A stretch of DNA of 64,000 nt from Mesobacterium pallidum (lineage in GTDB: Bacteria; Pseudomonadota; Alphaproteobacteria; Rhodobacterales; Rhodobacteraceae): assembly GCF_019966535.1 (NCBI RefSeq), contig NZ_JAIMID010000003.1, forward strand, positions 124,001 to 188,000, given 5' to 3'. The notes under the pieces are model-generated. The model ran no database searches. It worked only from the letters and a program-made list of their open reading frames with translations, and had not been told where the DNA came from. Made by a program: the position numbers and the translations under genes. Each line of letters starts with the position of its first letter. Position 1 is the stretch's first letter. Below are positions 33,158 through 42,093 of the stretch, in pieces.

Positions 33158-33754
33158 CTAGAGGCTGACGATGCGCTCAGGCGGAACGCCGGACATGGCG
33201 TTGAGCAGGGCGTTGGTGTTGGTGACGCCGAACTTCTTTTGCAGGTTGGCGCGGTGTACCTCGACCGTGCGGGGCGAGATCGACAGGATCCGCGCGATCT
33301 CCTTCGAGGTGCGCCCCTCGGCCAGCAGGTTCACGACCTCGCGTTCGCGCGGGGTGAGCGGCTGGTAGGGGCGGTGGCCCGAGAGGTCGGCAAAGCTCCA
33401 GACCGCGCGGCGCAATGGGTCATCTGGGGTCAGCGAATGGCCGCGCACCCGGCACCAGAACAGCGATCCGTCCTTGCGGGCCATGACCCGCTCGTCCCAG
33501 TAGGTGTTGGTGCGGCGCAGGTCGTCGACGCCACGATCGCGGATCTTGGTGAACTCGTCCGAGCTGGGGTAGAGGACCTCGAACAGGCGATCCGCAAGTT
33601 CGGCGCGGGTATAGCCGAACATGCGCGCGAACTCGGGATTGCAGTCCCTGATCACCCGAGTCGCCGTCACCACAAGGCCGACCGGCGCATGCTCGAAGGC
33701 CAGCCCGGACAGGTCACCGCCGTCGAACGCCAGGTCGATACGTGTTTTCCCCAA
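33158..33754 (-). CDS. PAS-domain LuxR/GerE-type transcriptional regulator
   Basis: A 198-residue regulator: a PAS domain (about 15-115: FEHAPVGLVVTATRVIRDCNPEFARMFGYT) and a C-terminal LuxR HTH (130-190: LTPREREVVNLLAEGRTSKEIARILSISPRTVEVHRANL). It has no receiver domain, so the PAS domain is probably the sensor. The start is proposed as TTG (plus strand 33752-33754), preceded by GAAGGGG 9 nt upstream; an upstream in-frame ATG would give an extra ~100 residues of low-complexity antisense sequence. Divergent from the ABC importer operon, 103 nt apart, and very likely its regulator (inference from position). Confidence 0.85.
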   Translation of the reverse strand: MGKTRIDLAFDGGDLSGLAFEHAPVGLVVTATRVIRDCNPEFARMFGYTRAELADRLFEVLYPSSDEFTKIRDRGVDDLRRTNTYWDERVMARKDGSLFWCRVRGHSLTPDDPLRRAVWSFADLSGHRPYQPLTPREREVVNLLAEGRTSKEIARILSISPRTVEVHRANLQKKFGVTNTNALLNAMSGVPPERIVSL

Positions 33755-33857
33755 GTTGTCAGGCCCCTTCCGATGCGCCAGCGTAGGCCCACGATACAAC
33801 GAAGCCGCCCGGGGCAAAAGCTTGCCCGCGCGTGCGGCGGTACGGGAGGAATTCACG

Positions 33858-35069
33858 ATGACAATCACCAAGCGGGCGCTCTTGCGTGCCTCGCTGGCCC
33901 TCGGCCTGAGCGCCGGGCTGGCCGGCGCCGCCCTGGCCCAGGAAGACCCGATCAAGATCGCCCTGATCCATGGCATGTCCGGCTCGAGCTTCGAGGTTTT
34001 TTCCAAGCAGTCGCATACCGGCTTCGAAATGGGGCTCGAATACGCCACCGGCGGGACCATGGCCGTCAAGGGCCACCCGATCGAGCTGATCTACAAGGAC
34101 ACCCAGTTCAAGCCCGACGTGGCCCGCGCCGCCCTGGCCGAGGCCTACGGCGACGATGACGTGCTGATCGCGGTCGGCGGGACCTCGTCCGGCGTGACGC
34201 TGGGCATGCTGCCCATCGCCGAGGAATACGAACGCCTGCTGATCGTCGAACCCGCCGTGGCCGACAGCCTGACCGGGCCGGACAGCAATCGCTACGTCTT
34301 CAAGACCTCGCGCAACTCGTCGATGGACATGCAGGCGCAGGCCCTGGCGCTGAAGCCGGACGCCGATCTGCATGTCGCCACCCTGGCCGAGGATTACGCC
34401 TTTGGCCGCGACGGCATCACCGCCTTCAAGGCCGCGCTGGACGGGTCCGGCGCCGAGGTCGTGACCGAGGAATACGTCCCCCAGGGCACCACCGACTTCA
34501 CCGCCGCGGCCGAGCGCATGTTCAACGCGCTCAAGGACCTCGACGGCCGCAAGGTCATCATGATCTACGTCGCCGGCGGCGGCGATCCCATGGGCAAGAT
34601 CAAGGCGATGGAGCCCGAACGCTTCGGCATCGAGATCTCGACCGGCGGCCATATCCTGCCCGTCCTGCCGACCTACAAGCGCGTGCCCGGCATGGAAGGC
34701 GCGGTTTACTACTACTACGAGGCCTTCGACAACGACGTGAACAAATGGCTCGTCGAAGAACACCAGAAGCGTTTCGGCACCCCGCCCGATTTCTTCACCG
34801 CCGGCGGGATGAGCGCGGCCATGGCCATCGTCAAGGCGCTGGAAACCACCGAGGAATTCGAGACCGAAGCGCTGATCGCCGCGATGGAGGGCATGTCCTT
34901 CGACACGCCCAAGGGCCCGATGACCTTCCGCCCCGAGGATCACCAGGCGCTGCAGTCCATGCTGCACTTCAAGATCCGCGTCGACGAGGACGTGGACTGG
35001 GCGATCCCGGAAAAGGTGCGGATCATCGAAGCGGACGAAATGGACATCCCCCTCGGCCGCAAGAACTGA
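33858..35069 (+). CDS. Branched-chain-type ABC transporter substrate-binding protein
   Basis: A 403-residue periplasmic binding protein of the LivK/peripla_BP_6 family. The signal peptide (about 1-27) ends ALA-QEDPIKI; the mature domain starts IKIALIHGMSGSSFEVFSKQ, with IAVGGTSSGVTLGMLPI in lobe 1 and a C-terminal lobe ending DEMDIPLGRKN. The Ser/Thr/Gly-rich segment near residue 115 resembles the pocket of relatives that bind amides, aromatic acids or branched-chain amino acids; the ligand is not determinable. GGGAGGA 6-8 nt upstream of ATG fixes the start. First gene of the importer operon; the LivG gene follows after a 140-nt spacer that contains a repeat. Confidence 0.9.
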   Translation: MTITKRALLRASLALGLSAGLAGAALAQEDPIKIALIHGMSGSSFEVFSKQSHTGFEMGLEYATGGTMAVKGHPIELIYKDTQFKPDVARAALAEAYGDDDVLIAVGGTSSGVTLGMLPIAEEYERLLIVEPAVADSLTGPDSNRYVFKTSRNSSMDMQAQALALKPDADLHVATLAEDYAFGRDGITAFKAALDGSGAEVVTEEYVPQGTTDFTAAAERMFNALKDLDGRKVIMIYVAGGGDPMGKIKAMEPERFGIEISTGGHILPVLPTYKRVPGMEGAVYYYYEAFDNDVNKWLVEEHQKRFGTPPDFFTAGGMSAAMAIVKALETTEEFETEALIAAMEGMSFDTPKGPMTFRPEDHQALQSMLHFKIRVDEDVDWAIPEKVRIIEADEMDIPLGRKN

Positions 35070-35131
35070 TCTCGACCGCCCCGGCCCATCCTGTCCCCGG
35101 GCCGGGGCACCCCGCCTCAACAGGCGCCGAT

Positions 35132-35181
35132 CCCCCTTCATCTTGCCGATAAACTCCGGGGGTTTGGGGGCTGGCCCCCAA
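35132..35181. repeat. Solo palindromic repeat, copy D (inverted)
   Basis: On the minus strand: TTGGGGG-CCAG-CCCCCAA hairpin followed by the family core CCGGAGTTTATCGGCAAG and ATGAAGGGGG. It lies between the binding-protein and LivG genes, inside the operon. The core matches the second core of copy C (32961-33148) almost base for base. Confidence 0.8.
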
Positions 35182-35209
35182 TCCGACCCCGGCCACAGAA
35201 CACATCCCC

Positions 35210-35965
35210 ATGACACACCCTTCGCTCTCCACCCGCGATCTCACGATCCGGTTCGGCGGCCATGTCGCCGTCAACAAGGTCACCTGCGATTTCCGCCCCG
35301 GTGAGCTGACGGTGATCGTCGGCCCGAACGGCGCGGGCAAGACGACCTTCTTCAACATGATCTCCGGCCAGCTCTTGCCCTCCGAAGGCACCGTGACCAA
35401 GGACGGCGTGGACCTCACGCGCCTCTCCCCCTCGACCCGCGCGCGGCACGGCGTCGGGCGGGCCTTCCAGCTGACCAACCTTTTCCCGCGCCTTTCGGTG
35501 CTCGAGAACATCCGCCTCGCCGTGCAGGCGCAGACCGGCGACGGGCGCCGCTTCTTCCGCCCCGCGGCGCGCTTCACAGACCTCACCGCCCGGGCCGAGC
35601 GCTATCTCGAGGCCACGCGCCTCGAAAAAGTCGCGCATCTGCCCGCGGCCACCCTGCCCCACGGAGACCAGCGCAAGCTAGAGGTCGCGCTCTTGATGGC
35701 GATGGAGCCCGATATCTACATGTTCGACGAGCCCACCGCCGGCATGAGCCTTGACCACGCGCCCGACGTGCTGGACCTGATTGCCGAGCTGAAACACGAC
35801 CCGTCCAAGACCATCCTGCTGGTCGAGCACAAGATGGACGTGGTCCGCAAGCTCGCCGATCGGATCATCGTCCTCCATAACGGAGAGCTCTTGGCCGATG
35901 GCGACCCGGACGAGGTCATGTCGAGCCAACTGGTCCGCGACGTCTACCTGGGGACCGCCGCATGA
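35210..35965 (+). CDS. livG: Branched-chain-type ABC transporter ATPase (LivG)
   Basis: A 251-residue ATPase: Walker A GPNGAGKTTF (38-47), Q-loop in AFQLTNLFPRLS, Walker B YMFDEPTAGMS. The signature reads LPHGDQRKLEVALLM in place of the usual LS[YG]G[EQ]Q, a known LivG-type variant. Inner face of the membrane. It energises uptake by LivH/LivM. The stop overlaps livF by ATGA, so the two ATPases are translationally coupled. Family membership is secure; the ligand is not. Confidence 0.93.
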   Translation: MTHPSLSTRDLTIRFGGHVAVNKVTCDFRPGELTVIVGPNGAGKTTFFNMISGQLLPSEGTVTKDGVDLTRLSPSTRARHGVGRAFQLTNLFPRLSVLENIRLAVQAQTGDGRRFFRPAARFTDLTARAERYLEATRLEKVAHLPAATLPHGDQRKLEVALLMAMEPDIYMFDEPTAGMSLDHAPDVLDLIAELKHDPSKTILLVEHKMDVVRKLADRIIVLHNGELLADGDPDEVMSSQLVRDVYLGTAA

Positions 35966-36678
35966 GCCTTTTGTCGATCCAGAACCTTAGTGTCAGCATC
36001 GGCCAATACGCCGTTCTGCATGATGTCAGCCTCAAAGTCCCGCAGGGCGGCGTCTTTGTCCTGCTGGGCCGCAACGGCGCCGGCAAGACCACGACGCTGC
36101 GCGCGATCATGGGGCTCTGGCAGCCCTCCCCCGGCTCCATCCGCTTTGACGGAGAGGACATCACAAGCCTCCACACCTCGGACATCGCCAAGCGCGGCAT
36201 CGCCTACGTGCCCGAGAACATGGGCATCTTCGGCGGGCTCACCGTGGCCGAGAACATGGTCCTGGCCACGGCGAACGGGACCTACGACCCCCAGCGGCTC
36301 GACTGGGTCTACGGGCTTTTACCGGCGCTCAAGACCTTCTGGGACAAGCCCGCCGGCGCGCTCTCGGGCGGGCAGAAACAGATGCTGAGCGTCGCCCGCG
36401 CCATAATCGAACCGCGCAAGCTGATCCTTGTCGACGAGCCGACCAAGGGCCTCGCCCCGTCGATCATCGACGCCATGGCCGAGGGCTTCCGCGAGATCAG
36501 CGCCGAGACGACCATTCTCCTGGTCGAACAGAACTTTGCCTTTGCCCGGTCGCTGGGCCGGGACATGGGCGTGATCGAGGACGGACAGATCGTGCACACC
36601 GGAACGATGGAGGCCTTCGCCGCCGACGCGGCCCTGCAAGACCGGCTGCTGAGCCTGTCGGCGGAGGGCGCGGCATGA
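35962..36678 (+). CDS. livF: Branched-chain-type ABC transporter ATPase (LivF)
   Basis: A 238-residue ATPase: Walker A GRNGAGKTTTLR (35-46), signature LSGGQKQMLSVARAI (~136), Walker B LILVDEPTKGLAPS. LivF partner of LivG in a heterodimeric nucleotide-binding pair. Overlaps livG upstream and livH downstream by 4 nt each. Confidence 0.94.
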   Translation: MSLLSIQNLSVSIGQYAVLHDVSLKVPQGGVFVLLGRNGAGKTTTLRAIMGLWQPSPGSIRFDGEDITSLHTSDIAKRGIAYVPENMGIFGGLTVAENMVLATANGTYDPQRLDWVYGLLPALKTFWDKPAGALSGGQKQMLSVARAIIEPRKLILVDEPTKGLAPSIIDAMAEGFREISAETTILLVEQNFAFARSLGRDMGVIEDGQIVHTGTMEAFAADAALQDRLLSLSAEGAA

Positions 36679-37664
36679 GCGATCTCTTCGGCAAACTCGG
36701 CGGCATTTACCTGCTGCCCGTGGCGCTGGCGCTGATCGCCTTCGTGCTGATCGGCGCGCCCTCGTCCTGGCTGACGCTGACCGTGGCGGGGCTGGCGATG
36801 GGGATGCTGATCTTTCTCATGGCCTCGGGGCTCAGCCTCGTGTTCGGCCTGATGGACGTGCTGAACTTCGGCCATTCGGCTTTCGTCAGCTTCGGCGCCT
36901 TCGTCGCGGCCTCGACCCTTGCCGCCCTCTCGGGCTGGCTCGGCGCGCCGTCGATCCTGCTGAACATCGCCGCGCTGGTGCTGGCGCTTGCCGCCGCCAT
37001 CGCCGCCGGCCTCCTTGCCGGATGGCTGTTCGAGCGCATCATCATCAAGCCGGTCTACCACGACCATTTGCGCCAGATCCTAATCACCATGGGCGCGCTG
37101 ATCGTGGCCGAGCAGCTGATCCTCGCCACCTGGGGCGGCACGCCGACCAATGTGCCGCGCCCCGCCTTCCTCGAAGGCTCGATCATCATCGGCGACGCGG
37201 CGGTCGAGATCTACCGGCTCTTCGCCCTGGTCCTTGGCGCCGTGGTCTACCTGGGCCTCTACCTCTTGCTGAACCGCACCCGGATCGGCCTGCTGATCCG
37301 GGCGGGCGTCGAGAACCGCGAGATGGTCGAAAGCCTCGGCTTCAAGATCGACCGGCTCTTCATCGGCGTCTTCATGCTGGGCTCCGGCCTTGCCGCCCTG
37401 GGCGGTGCCATGTGGGCCGGTTACGTGACGCTGATCACCCCCGCGCTCGGGGCCGAGATGCTGGTGATCGTCTTCATCGTCGTCATCATCGGCGGGCTCG
37501 GCTCGATCCAGGGCACGCTGCTTGGGGCGCTGATCGTGGGGCTTTCGGCCAATTACGTGGGGTTCCTCGCGCCGAAACTGGCACTGGCCTCCAACATGAT
37601 CCTGATGATGATCATCCTGCTGTGGCGCCCGAACGGGCTGGCCCCGGCCGCGAAAGGGCACTGA
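36675..37664 (+). CDS. livH: Branched-chain-type ABC transporter permease (LivH)
   Basis: A 329-residue BPD_transp_2 permease with about eight hydrophobic helices. FGLMDVLNFGHSAFVSFGAF (residues 57-76) is the LivH N-terminal signature and GIRAGVENREMVESLGFKID-like sequence near 210 is the coupling loop to the ATPase. Inner membrane channel half. Overlaps livF by 4 nt; livM begins 1 nt after its stop. Confidence 0.94.
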   Translation: MSDLFGKLGGIYLLPVALALIAFVLIGAPSSWLTLTVAGLAMGMLIFLMASGLSLVFGLMDVLNFGHSAFVSFGAFVAASTLAALSGWLGAPSILLNIAALVLALAAAIAAGLLAGWLFERIIIKPVYHDHLRQILITMGALIVAEQLILATWGGTPTNVPRPAFLEGSIIIGDAAVEIYRLFALVLGAVVYLGLYLLLNRTRIGLLIRAGVENREMVESLGFKIDRLFIGVFMLGSGLAALGGAMWAGYVTLITPALGAEMLVIVFIVVIIGGLGSIQGTLLGALIVGLSANYVGFLAPKLALASNMILMMIILLWRPNGLAPAAKGH

Positions 37665-37665
37665 G

Positions 37666-38724
37666 ATGCGGGGCACTTTGACCGTCAAGGGCGCGGCCCT
37701 GCTGATCTGGGCGCTGCTGCTCTTTGCGCCGTTCCTGTTCCAGGACGTGCGCCAGATCGAGGTGGCCGCGCGGATCGCCATCTTCATCGTGCTGGTGGCC
37801 AGCTACGATCTGCTGATCGGCTACACCGGGATCGTGAGTTTCGCCCATACGATGTTCTTCGGCATGGGCGCTTACGGCGTCGCCATCGCGCTGAAACAGA
37901 TGGGGCCAGGCTGGACGCCGGTGCTGCTGGGCTCCGCCGCCGGGGTGGCGGTGGCACTGGTCCTGGCCGTCGGGATCGGCCTGCTGTCGCTGCGGGTCAA
38001 GGCGATCTTCTTTGCCATGATCACCCTCGCCGCGGCCTCGGTCGTGCTGGTGCTGGCGACGCAATTCTCGCAGTTCACCGGGGGCGACGATGGGATGACC
38101 TACCGCACGCCCGACCTCTTCAAACCCGCGACCAAGCTTCTGGTCGATGCGGAGGGCAAGGTGCTGTCGATCGCAGGCGTCAAGATGAACGGCAAGATCG
38201 CCGCCTATTACTTCGTCTTCGTCATCTCCGCCGTGCTGTTCTGGGCCATGCTGCGGATCACCGGCTCCCCTCTCGGGACGGTTCTCAAGGCGATCCGCGA
38301 GAACGAGGCGCGGGCCGAAGGGATCGGCTACCGCGTCGTCGCCTACCGAACGGCGGTGTTCTGCATCGCGGCCGGGACCGCGGCGCTGGCGGGCGCAACC
38401 TACGCGGTCTGGCTGAAATACACCGGGCCGCAGACGGCGCTGAGCTTTTCGATCATGATCGACATCCTGCTGATGGTGGTGATCGGCGGCATGGGCACGA
38501 TGTGGGGCGCGGTGATCGGGGCCACGCTGATGGTGCTGGCGCAATACTACCTGCGCGACCTGATGGAGGTCGCGGCCGGCGCAACCGCCAACATCCCGCT
38601 GCTGCCCGAACTGCTGAACCCCGAGCGCTGGCTGCTCTGGCTGGGCGTGATCTTCATCCTGCTGGTCTACTTCTTCCCCTCGGGCATCGCGGGCACGATC
38701 ATCCAGAAGGGGGACAAGGCATGA
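37666..38724 (+). CDS. livM: Branched-chain-type ABC transporter permease (LivM)
   Basis: A 352-residue permease with about nine hydrophobic helices: LIGYTGIVSFAHTMFFGMGAY (47-67) and a coupling loop KAIRENEARAEGIGYRV near 206-222, as in LivM. It contains a hydrophilic insertion (about 145-180: TGGDDGMTYRTPDLFKPATK). Second channel half. Its last four bases are the start of the alpha/beta hydrolase gene (ATGA). Confidence 0.94.
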   Translation: MRGTLTVKGAALLIWALLLFAPFLFQDVRQIEVAARIAIFIVLVASYDLLIGYTGIVSFAHTMFFGMGAYGVAIALKQMGPGWTPVLLGSAAGVAVALVLAVGIGLLSLRVKAIFFAMITLAAASVVLVLATQFSQFTGGDDGMTYRTPDLFKPATKLLVDAEGKVLSIAGVKMNGKIAAYYFVFVISAVLFWAMLRITGSPLGTVLKAIRENEARAEGIGYRVVAYRTAVFCIAAGTAALAGATYAVWLKYTGPQTALSFSIMIDILLMVVIGGMGTMWGAVIGATLMVLAQYYLRDLMEVAAGATANIPLLPELLNPERWLLWLGVIFILLVYFFPSGIAGTIIQKGDKA

Positions 38725-39575
38725 ATGGCGCGCCCCGCTCCGACTTCGTCCCCGTGATGGGGCACGAGATCCACGTGACCTGCTGGGGCGACGCGTCGGC
38801 CCCGGCCGTCGTGCTTTGGCACGGGCTGGCACGCACCGGGCGCGACTTCGACGAACTGGCGCGGGAGCTGGCGACGGATCACTTCGTGCTCTGCCCCGAC
38901 ACGCTGGGGCGCGGCCTGTCAAGCTGGGCCACCGACCCGGCGGCGCACTACCGCCCCAGCTACTACGCGCGGCTGGCGGTGGCGCTGCTCGACCATTACG
39001 GGATCGACCGGGCGGCCTGGCTCGGCACCTCGATGGGCGGGCAGATCGGCATGCGCGTGGCCGCCGGGCCGGCGGGGGATCGCCTCACCGCGCTGGTCAT
39101 CAACGACATCGGCCCCGAGGTGCCCCGCGCGGCGATCGAACGCATCGTGACCTATGCCTCCGCCCTGCCCGACTTCGACAGCTTCGCCAAGGCCGAGACC
39201 TGGTTCCGCCAAGTCTACCAACCCTTCGGCCCGGCGCCCGACAGCTTCTGGACGCGCATGGCGGAAACCTCCCTGCGCCGGCGCGGCGATGGCCGGCTGA
39301 CCCTGCATTACGACCCGGTGATGGTCGAGATGCTCGAGGCCAATGCCGAGGAGCAAACCGCCTGGGACCTTTATGAGACGATCACCACCCCGACCGCCCT
39401 GCTGCGCGGCGCACAAAGTGACCTGCTGACGGCCGAGATCGCGGCCAGGATGGTGCGCTCCGGCCCCAAGCCTGCCCTGACCGAGTTCCCGGCCTGCGGA
39501 CATGCGCCCTCCATGGCCAGTCCCGCCGATGCCGGACTGGTTGCCGGCCTGCTGCGGACCCTGGCCAAAGCCTAG
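38721..39575 (+). CDS. Alpha/beta hydrolase coupled to the ABC importer
   Basis: A 284-residue alpha/beta hydrolase with an intact triad: nucleophile Ser in LGTSMGGQIG (~108), Asp candidate in GAQSDLLTAE (~232) and His in ACGHAPSMA (~260); oxyanion stretch VLWHGLARTGRDFDELA near the start. No signal peptide, so it acts on an imported substrate in the cytoplasm. Translationally coupled (ATGA) to livM, which makes it very likely that its substrate, an ester or lactone perhaps, is what the importer brings in (inference). Convergent with yraN, overlapping by 4 nt. Confidence 0.88.
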   Translation: MNGAPRSDFVPVMGHEIHVTCWGDASAPAVVLWHGLARTGRDFDELARELATDHFVLCPDTLGRGLSSWATDPAAHYRPSYYARLAVALLDHYGIDRAAWLGTSMGGQIGMRVAAGPAGDRLTALVINDIGPEVPRAAIERIVTYASALPDFDSFAKAETWFRQVYQPFGPAPDSFWTRMAETSLRRRGDGRLTLHYDPVMVEMLEANAEEQTAWDLYETITTPTALLRGAQSDLLTAEIAARMVRSGPKPALTEFPACGHAPSMASPADAGLVAGLLRTLAKA

Positions 39576-39967
39576 TCGAACATCACGTTCTCGATCAGGC
39601 TGATTTCGCCATGCCCGTTCACGGCCGCCACGTCGAAGCGCATCGGCGTCAGCATGGAATAGCCCTGGCGCGCCATGAAATCCTGCGCCGCGGCCGCCAC
39701 ACGGCGCATCTGCCGCATGGTGATCCGTTCGAGCGCCCGGGCGAAATCGCGGGCCTTCTTGACCTCGACAAAGACCAGCCCGTCCCCGTCGTGCAGCACC
39801 AGGTCGACCTCTCCGCCGGCGCCGCGCCAGCACTGCGCGGCCATGGGATAGCCGCGCCGCGCGTAATCGGCTGCGACCTGCGCCTCGGCCGCGTGACCGG
39901 CAAGGTAGTTCATGCGGCCACGATGTTCGCGCGCCTCTGCCAACAGGTTCGGATCATGTGCCGTCAT
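39572..39967 (-). CDS. yraN: YraN/UPF0102 family protein
   Basis: A 131-residue small protein of the YraN family, an endonuclease-like (restriction-endonuclease-fold) family. Motifs: AADYARRGYPMAAQCWRGAGGEVDLVL and HDGDGLVFVEVKKARDFARAL, holding the D-x(n)-E-x-K nuclease-like residues. The biochemical role is not established. It overlaps rsmI by ATGA on the minus strand, a pairing common in proteobacteria. Confidence 0.9.
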   Translation of the reverse strand: MTAHDPNLLAEAREHRGRMNYLAGHAAEAQVAADYARRGYPMAAQCWRGAGGEVDLVLHDGDGLVFVEVKKARDFARALERITMRQMRRVAAAAQDFMARQGYSMLTPMRFDVAAVNGHGEISLIENVMFD

Positions 39968-40827
39968 CGTTTCCCCGCGAGTTCAAGCGCCATCTGGTAG
40001 ACCTTGCGCCTGGGCCATCCGGTCGCCGTGGCCACCGATTCACTCGCATCTTTCACGCGCATGTTTTCCAAAGCCTTAACAAGCGCCTCTTTCACCGCAG
40101 ATTCATCCGCCTCGTCCGAGGCGGCCCGGTCGATCAGCACGACGACCTCGCCTTTCACGGTCTCGCCGTCGTACTGCGCGGCCAGGTCGCCCAGCGTCCC
40201 GCGCCGCACTTCCTCGAACCGCTTGGTCAGCTCGCGGCAGACCGCGGCCGGGCGGGCCGCGCCCAGCACCCCGGACGCATCGGCCAGCAGGGCGCCCACC
40301 CGCTTGGGCGATTCGTAGAGAACCAGGGTCGCCGGCACGGTCCCCAGCTCGGACAGGGCGGATTTTCGCTGGCCCGAGGCATTGGGCAGGAAGCCCGCGA
40401 ACAGGAACCGGTCGGTGGGCAATCCGCCCAGCGTCAGCGCCGTCGTCACGGCCGAGGCTCCGGGGGCGCAGGTGACCATGTGACCGGCCTCGGCCGCGTC
40501 GCGCGACAGGGCGTAGCCGGGGTCCGCGATCAGCGGCATGCCGGCCTCCGACGCATAGGCGACCGAACGTCCCGCGGCCAGCTCGGCCATGAGCCTGGGG
40601 CGCACCTGCGGCCCGTTGCGGTCGTGGTAAGACAGCAGCGGGCGGTCCCCCAGCTTGACCCCGTGGATGTCCATGAGCCGCCGCATCGACCGCGTATCCT
40701 CGGCCGCGATCACCTCGGCCGAGGCCAGCACGTCGAGCGCCCTGAGCGTGATGTCCCGCGCCGTCCCGATCGGCGTCGCCACGAAGTAAAGCCCGGGGGC
40801 CAAAACCGAAACCTCTGCAATCCCCAC
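39964..40827 (-). CDS. rsmI: 16S rRNA (cytidine-1402-2'-O)-methyltransferase
   Basis: A 287-residue tetrapyrrole-methylase-fold enzyme that methylates the 2'-OH of C1402 in the decoding centre of 16S rRNA using SAM. Motifs: GLYFVATPIGTARDITLRAL (N-terminal), EDTRSMRRL, LISDPGY-like LIADPGYALSRDA and APGASAVTTALTLGGLPTDRF. The first codon in this frame is GTG (40825-40827); the family usually begins just before LYFVATPIG, so an internal start a few residues later is possible. Divergent from the lipoprotein gene. Confidence 0.94.
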   Translation of the reverse strand: MGIAEVSVLAPGLYFVATPIGTARDITLRALDVLASAEVIAAEDTRSMRRLMDIHGVKLGDRPLLSYHDRNGPQVRPRLMAELAAGRSVAYASEAGMPLIADPGYALSRDAAEAGHMVTCAPGASAVTTALTLGGLPTDRFLFAGFLPNASGQRKSALSELGTVPATLVLYESPKRVGALLADASGVLGAARPAAVCRELTKRFEEVRRGTLGDLAAQYDGETVKGEVVVLIDRAASDEADESAVKEALVKALENMRVKDASESVATATGWPRRKVYQMALELAGKR

Positions 40828-40914
40828 TGGACCCGTCCTGTCTGGTGTCTATTATCCCCTTAACCGAACGGGCGTTTTTTGGGGCGCCTGTCCAGACCGA
40901 AAAGAGGTGCCACC

Positions 40915-42093
40915 ATGTTTGCCGTTTTGACCCGCAGCCGCAAGCGGATCGCCCGGGGCCTTGCCCTCGCCTCCGCGCTATTCCTTGCCGCCTGCGACGG
41001 TCTGCCCGTTCCGAGCCTCGGCGGTGGCGGCGGTCCGCAGATCGACCCGACGGCCGCGGTGCCGGTGGCCCTGCTGATCCCGCGCTCGGACGCCGGCGCC
41101 GCGCCGGTCGCCCGCGCGCTCGAGAACGCCGCGCGCCTGGCCGTGGCCAATCTTGACGGCGCCCGGATCGAGCTGCGCGTCTATGACACCGCAGGCGACC
41201 CCGCGCAGGCCGCCGCCATGGCGCAGACCGCCGTCGACAACGGCGCCAAGATCATCCTTGGCCCGCTCTTCGCCGAGGCCGCGGTCGAGGCCAGCAAGGC
41301 CGTCTCGGACGAGGGCGTCAACGTGCTCGCCTTTTCGAACAACACCACCATCGCCGGGGGCAACCTGTTCATCCTCGGCGATACGTTCCAGAGCGCGGCC
41401 AACCGGCTGGTCACCTTCTCGGCCCGCCAGGGCCGCCGCAACGCGCTGATCCTGCAAAGCAACGACGTGGCCGGCAGCCTGGGCCGCCAGGCCATCGAAT
41501 CCGCTGCTGCCCGCGCCGGCGTGACCGTGGCGGGCGCGGAATCCTACACCCTCTCGCGCGAGGGCGTCTATGCCGCCGCCCAGGCCACCGCCGCCCGCGC
41601 CGGGGCCGCCGATTCGATCTACATCACCACCCCCGCCGCGCACGAGGCGCTGCCGCTGCTGCTGCAACTGCTGCCCGAGAACGGCGTGCGCCCGGGCCAG
41701 ATCCAGTACATCGGCCTGTCCAGCTGGGAGGTGCAGCCGCAGATCTTCCGCCTGCCCGGCGCGGAAGGCGCTTGGTTCACCGTGGCCGATCCCGGCGCAT
41801 CCCAGGCCTTTGCCGCCCGCTACCAGTCGGCCTACGGCGAAAGCCCCCACCCGCTGGCCGGGCTCGGGTTCGACGGCATCGCCGCCATCGGCGCGCTGGT
41901 CAGCGCCGGGCGCAGCAATGCCCTGACCGGGGCGGCGCTGACACAGGCCTCGGGATTCAAGGGCTCGGGCGGGATCTTCCGCTTGCTTCCGGGCGGGACC
42001 AATGAAAAAGGCCTCGCGGTCGCCACCATCCAGAACCAGAGAGTCACGATCATTGACCCAGCACCCAAAGCCTTCGGAACTGCCGGTTTCTGA
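40915..42093 (+). CDS. LpoA-like penicillin-binding-protein activator lipoprotein
   Basis: A 392-residue lipoprotein: after KRIARGLALASALFLAAC the lipobox LAAC places Cys at about residue 26. The mature protein has the peripla_BP_6-like two-lobe fold seen in LpoA C-domains (COG3107): VALLIPRSDAGAAPVARALENAARLAV, then ILGPLFAEAAVEASKAV and AGLGFDGIAAIGALVSAG. E. coli LpoA activates PBP1A at the outer membrane; the alphaproteobacterial protein is shorter and its partner is not proven. The start ATG follows GAGGTGCCACC. Its last 41 nt overlap the proposed glnD coding region in another frame. Confidence 0.82.
   Translation: MFAVLTRSRKRIARGLALASALFLAACDGLPVPSLGGGGGPQIDPTAAVPVALLIPRSDAGAAPVARALENAARLAVANLDGARIELRVYDTAGDPAQAAAMAQTAVDNGAKIILGPLFAEAAVEASKAVSDEGVNVLAFSNNTTIAGGNLFILGDTFQSAANRLVTFSARQGRRNALILQSNDVAGSLGRQAIESAAARAGVTVAGAESYTLSREGVYAAAQATAARAGAADSIYITTPAAHEALPLLLQLLPENGVRPGQIQYIGLSSWEVQPQIFRLPGAEGAWFTVADPGASQAFAARYQSAYGESPHPLAGLGFDGIAAIGALVSAGRSNALTGAALTQASGFKGSGGIFRLLPGGTNEKGLAVATIQNQRVTIIDPAPKAFGTAGF

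Noticed and set aside
33755..34069. Long N-terminal extension of the PAS-LuxR regulator
   Set aside because: It lies antisense to the binding-protein gene's signal-peptide region and has no conserved content; the TTG start with GAAGGGG fits better.
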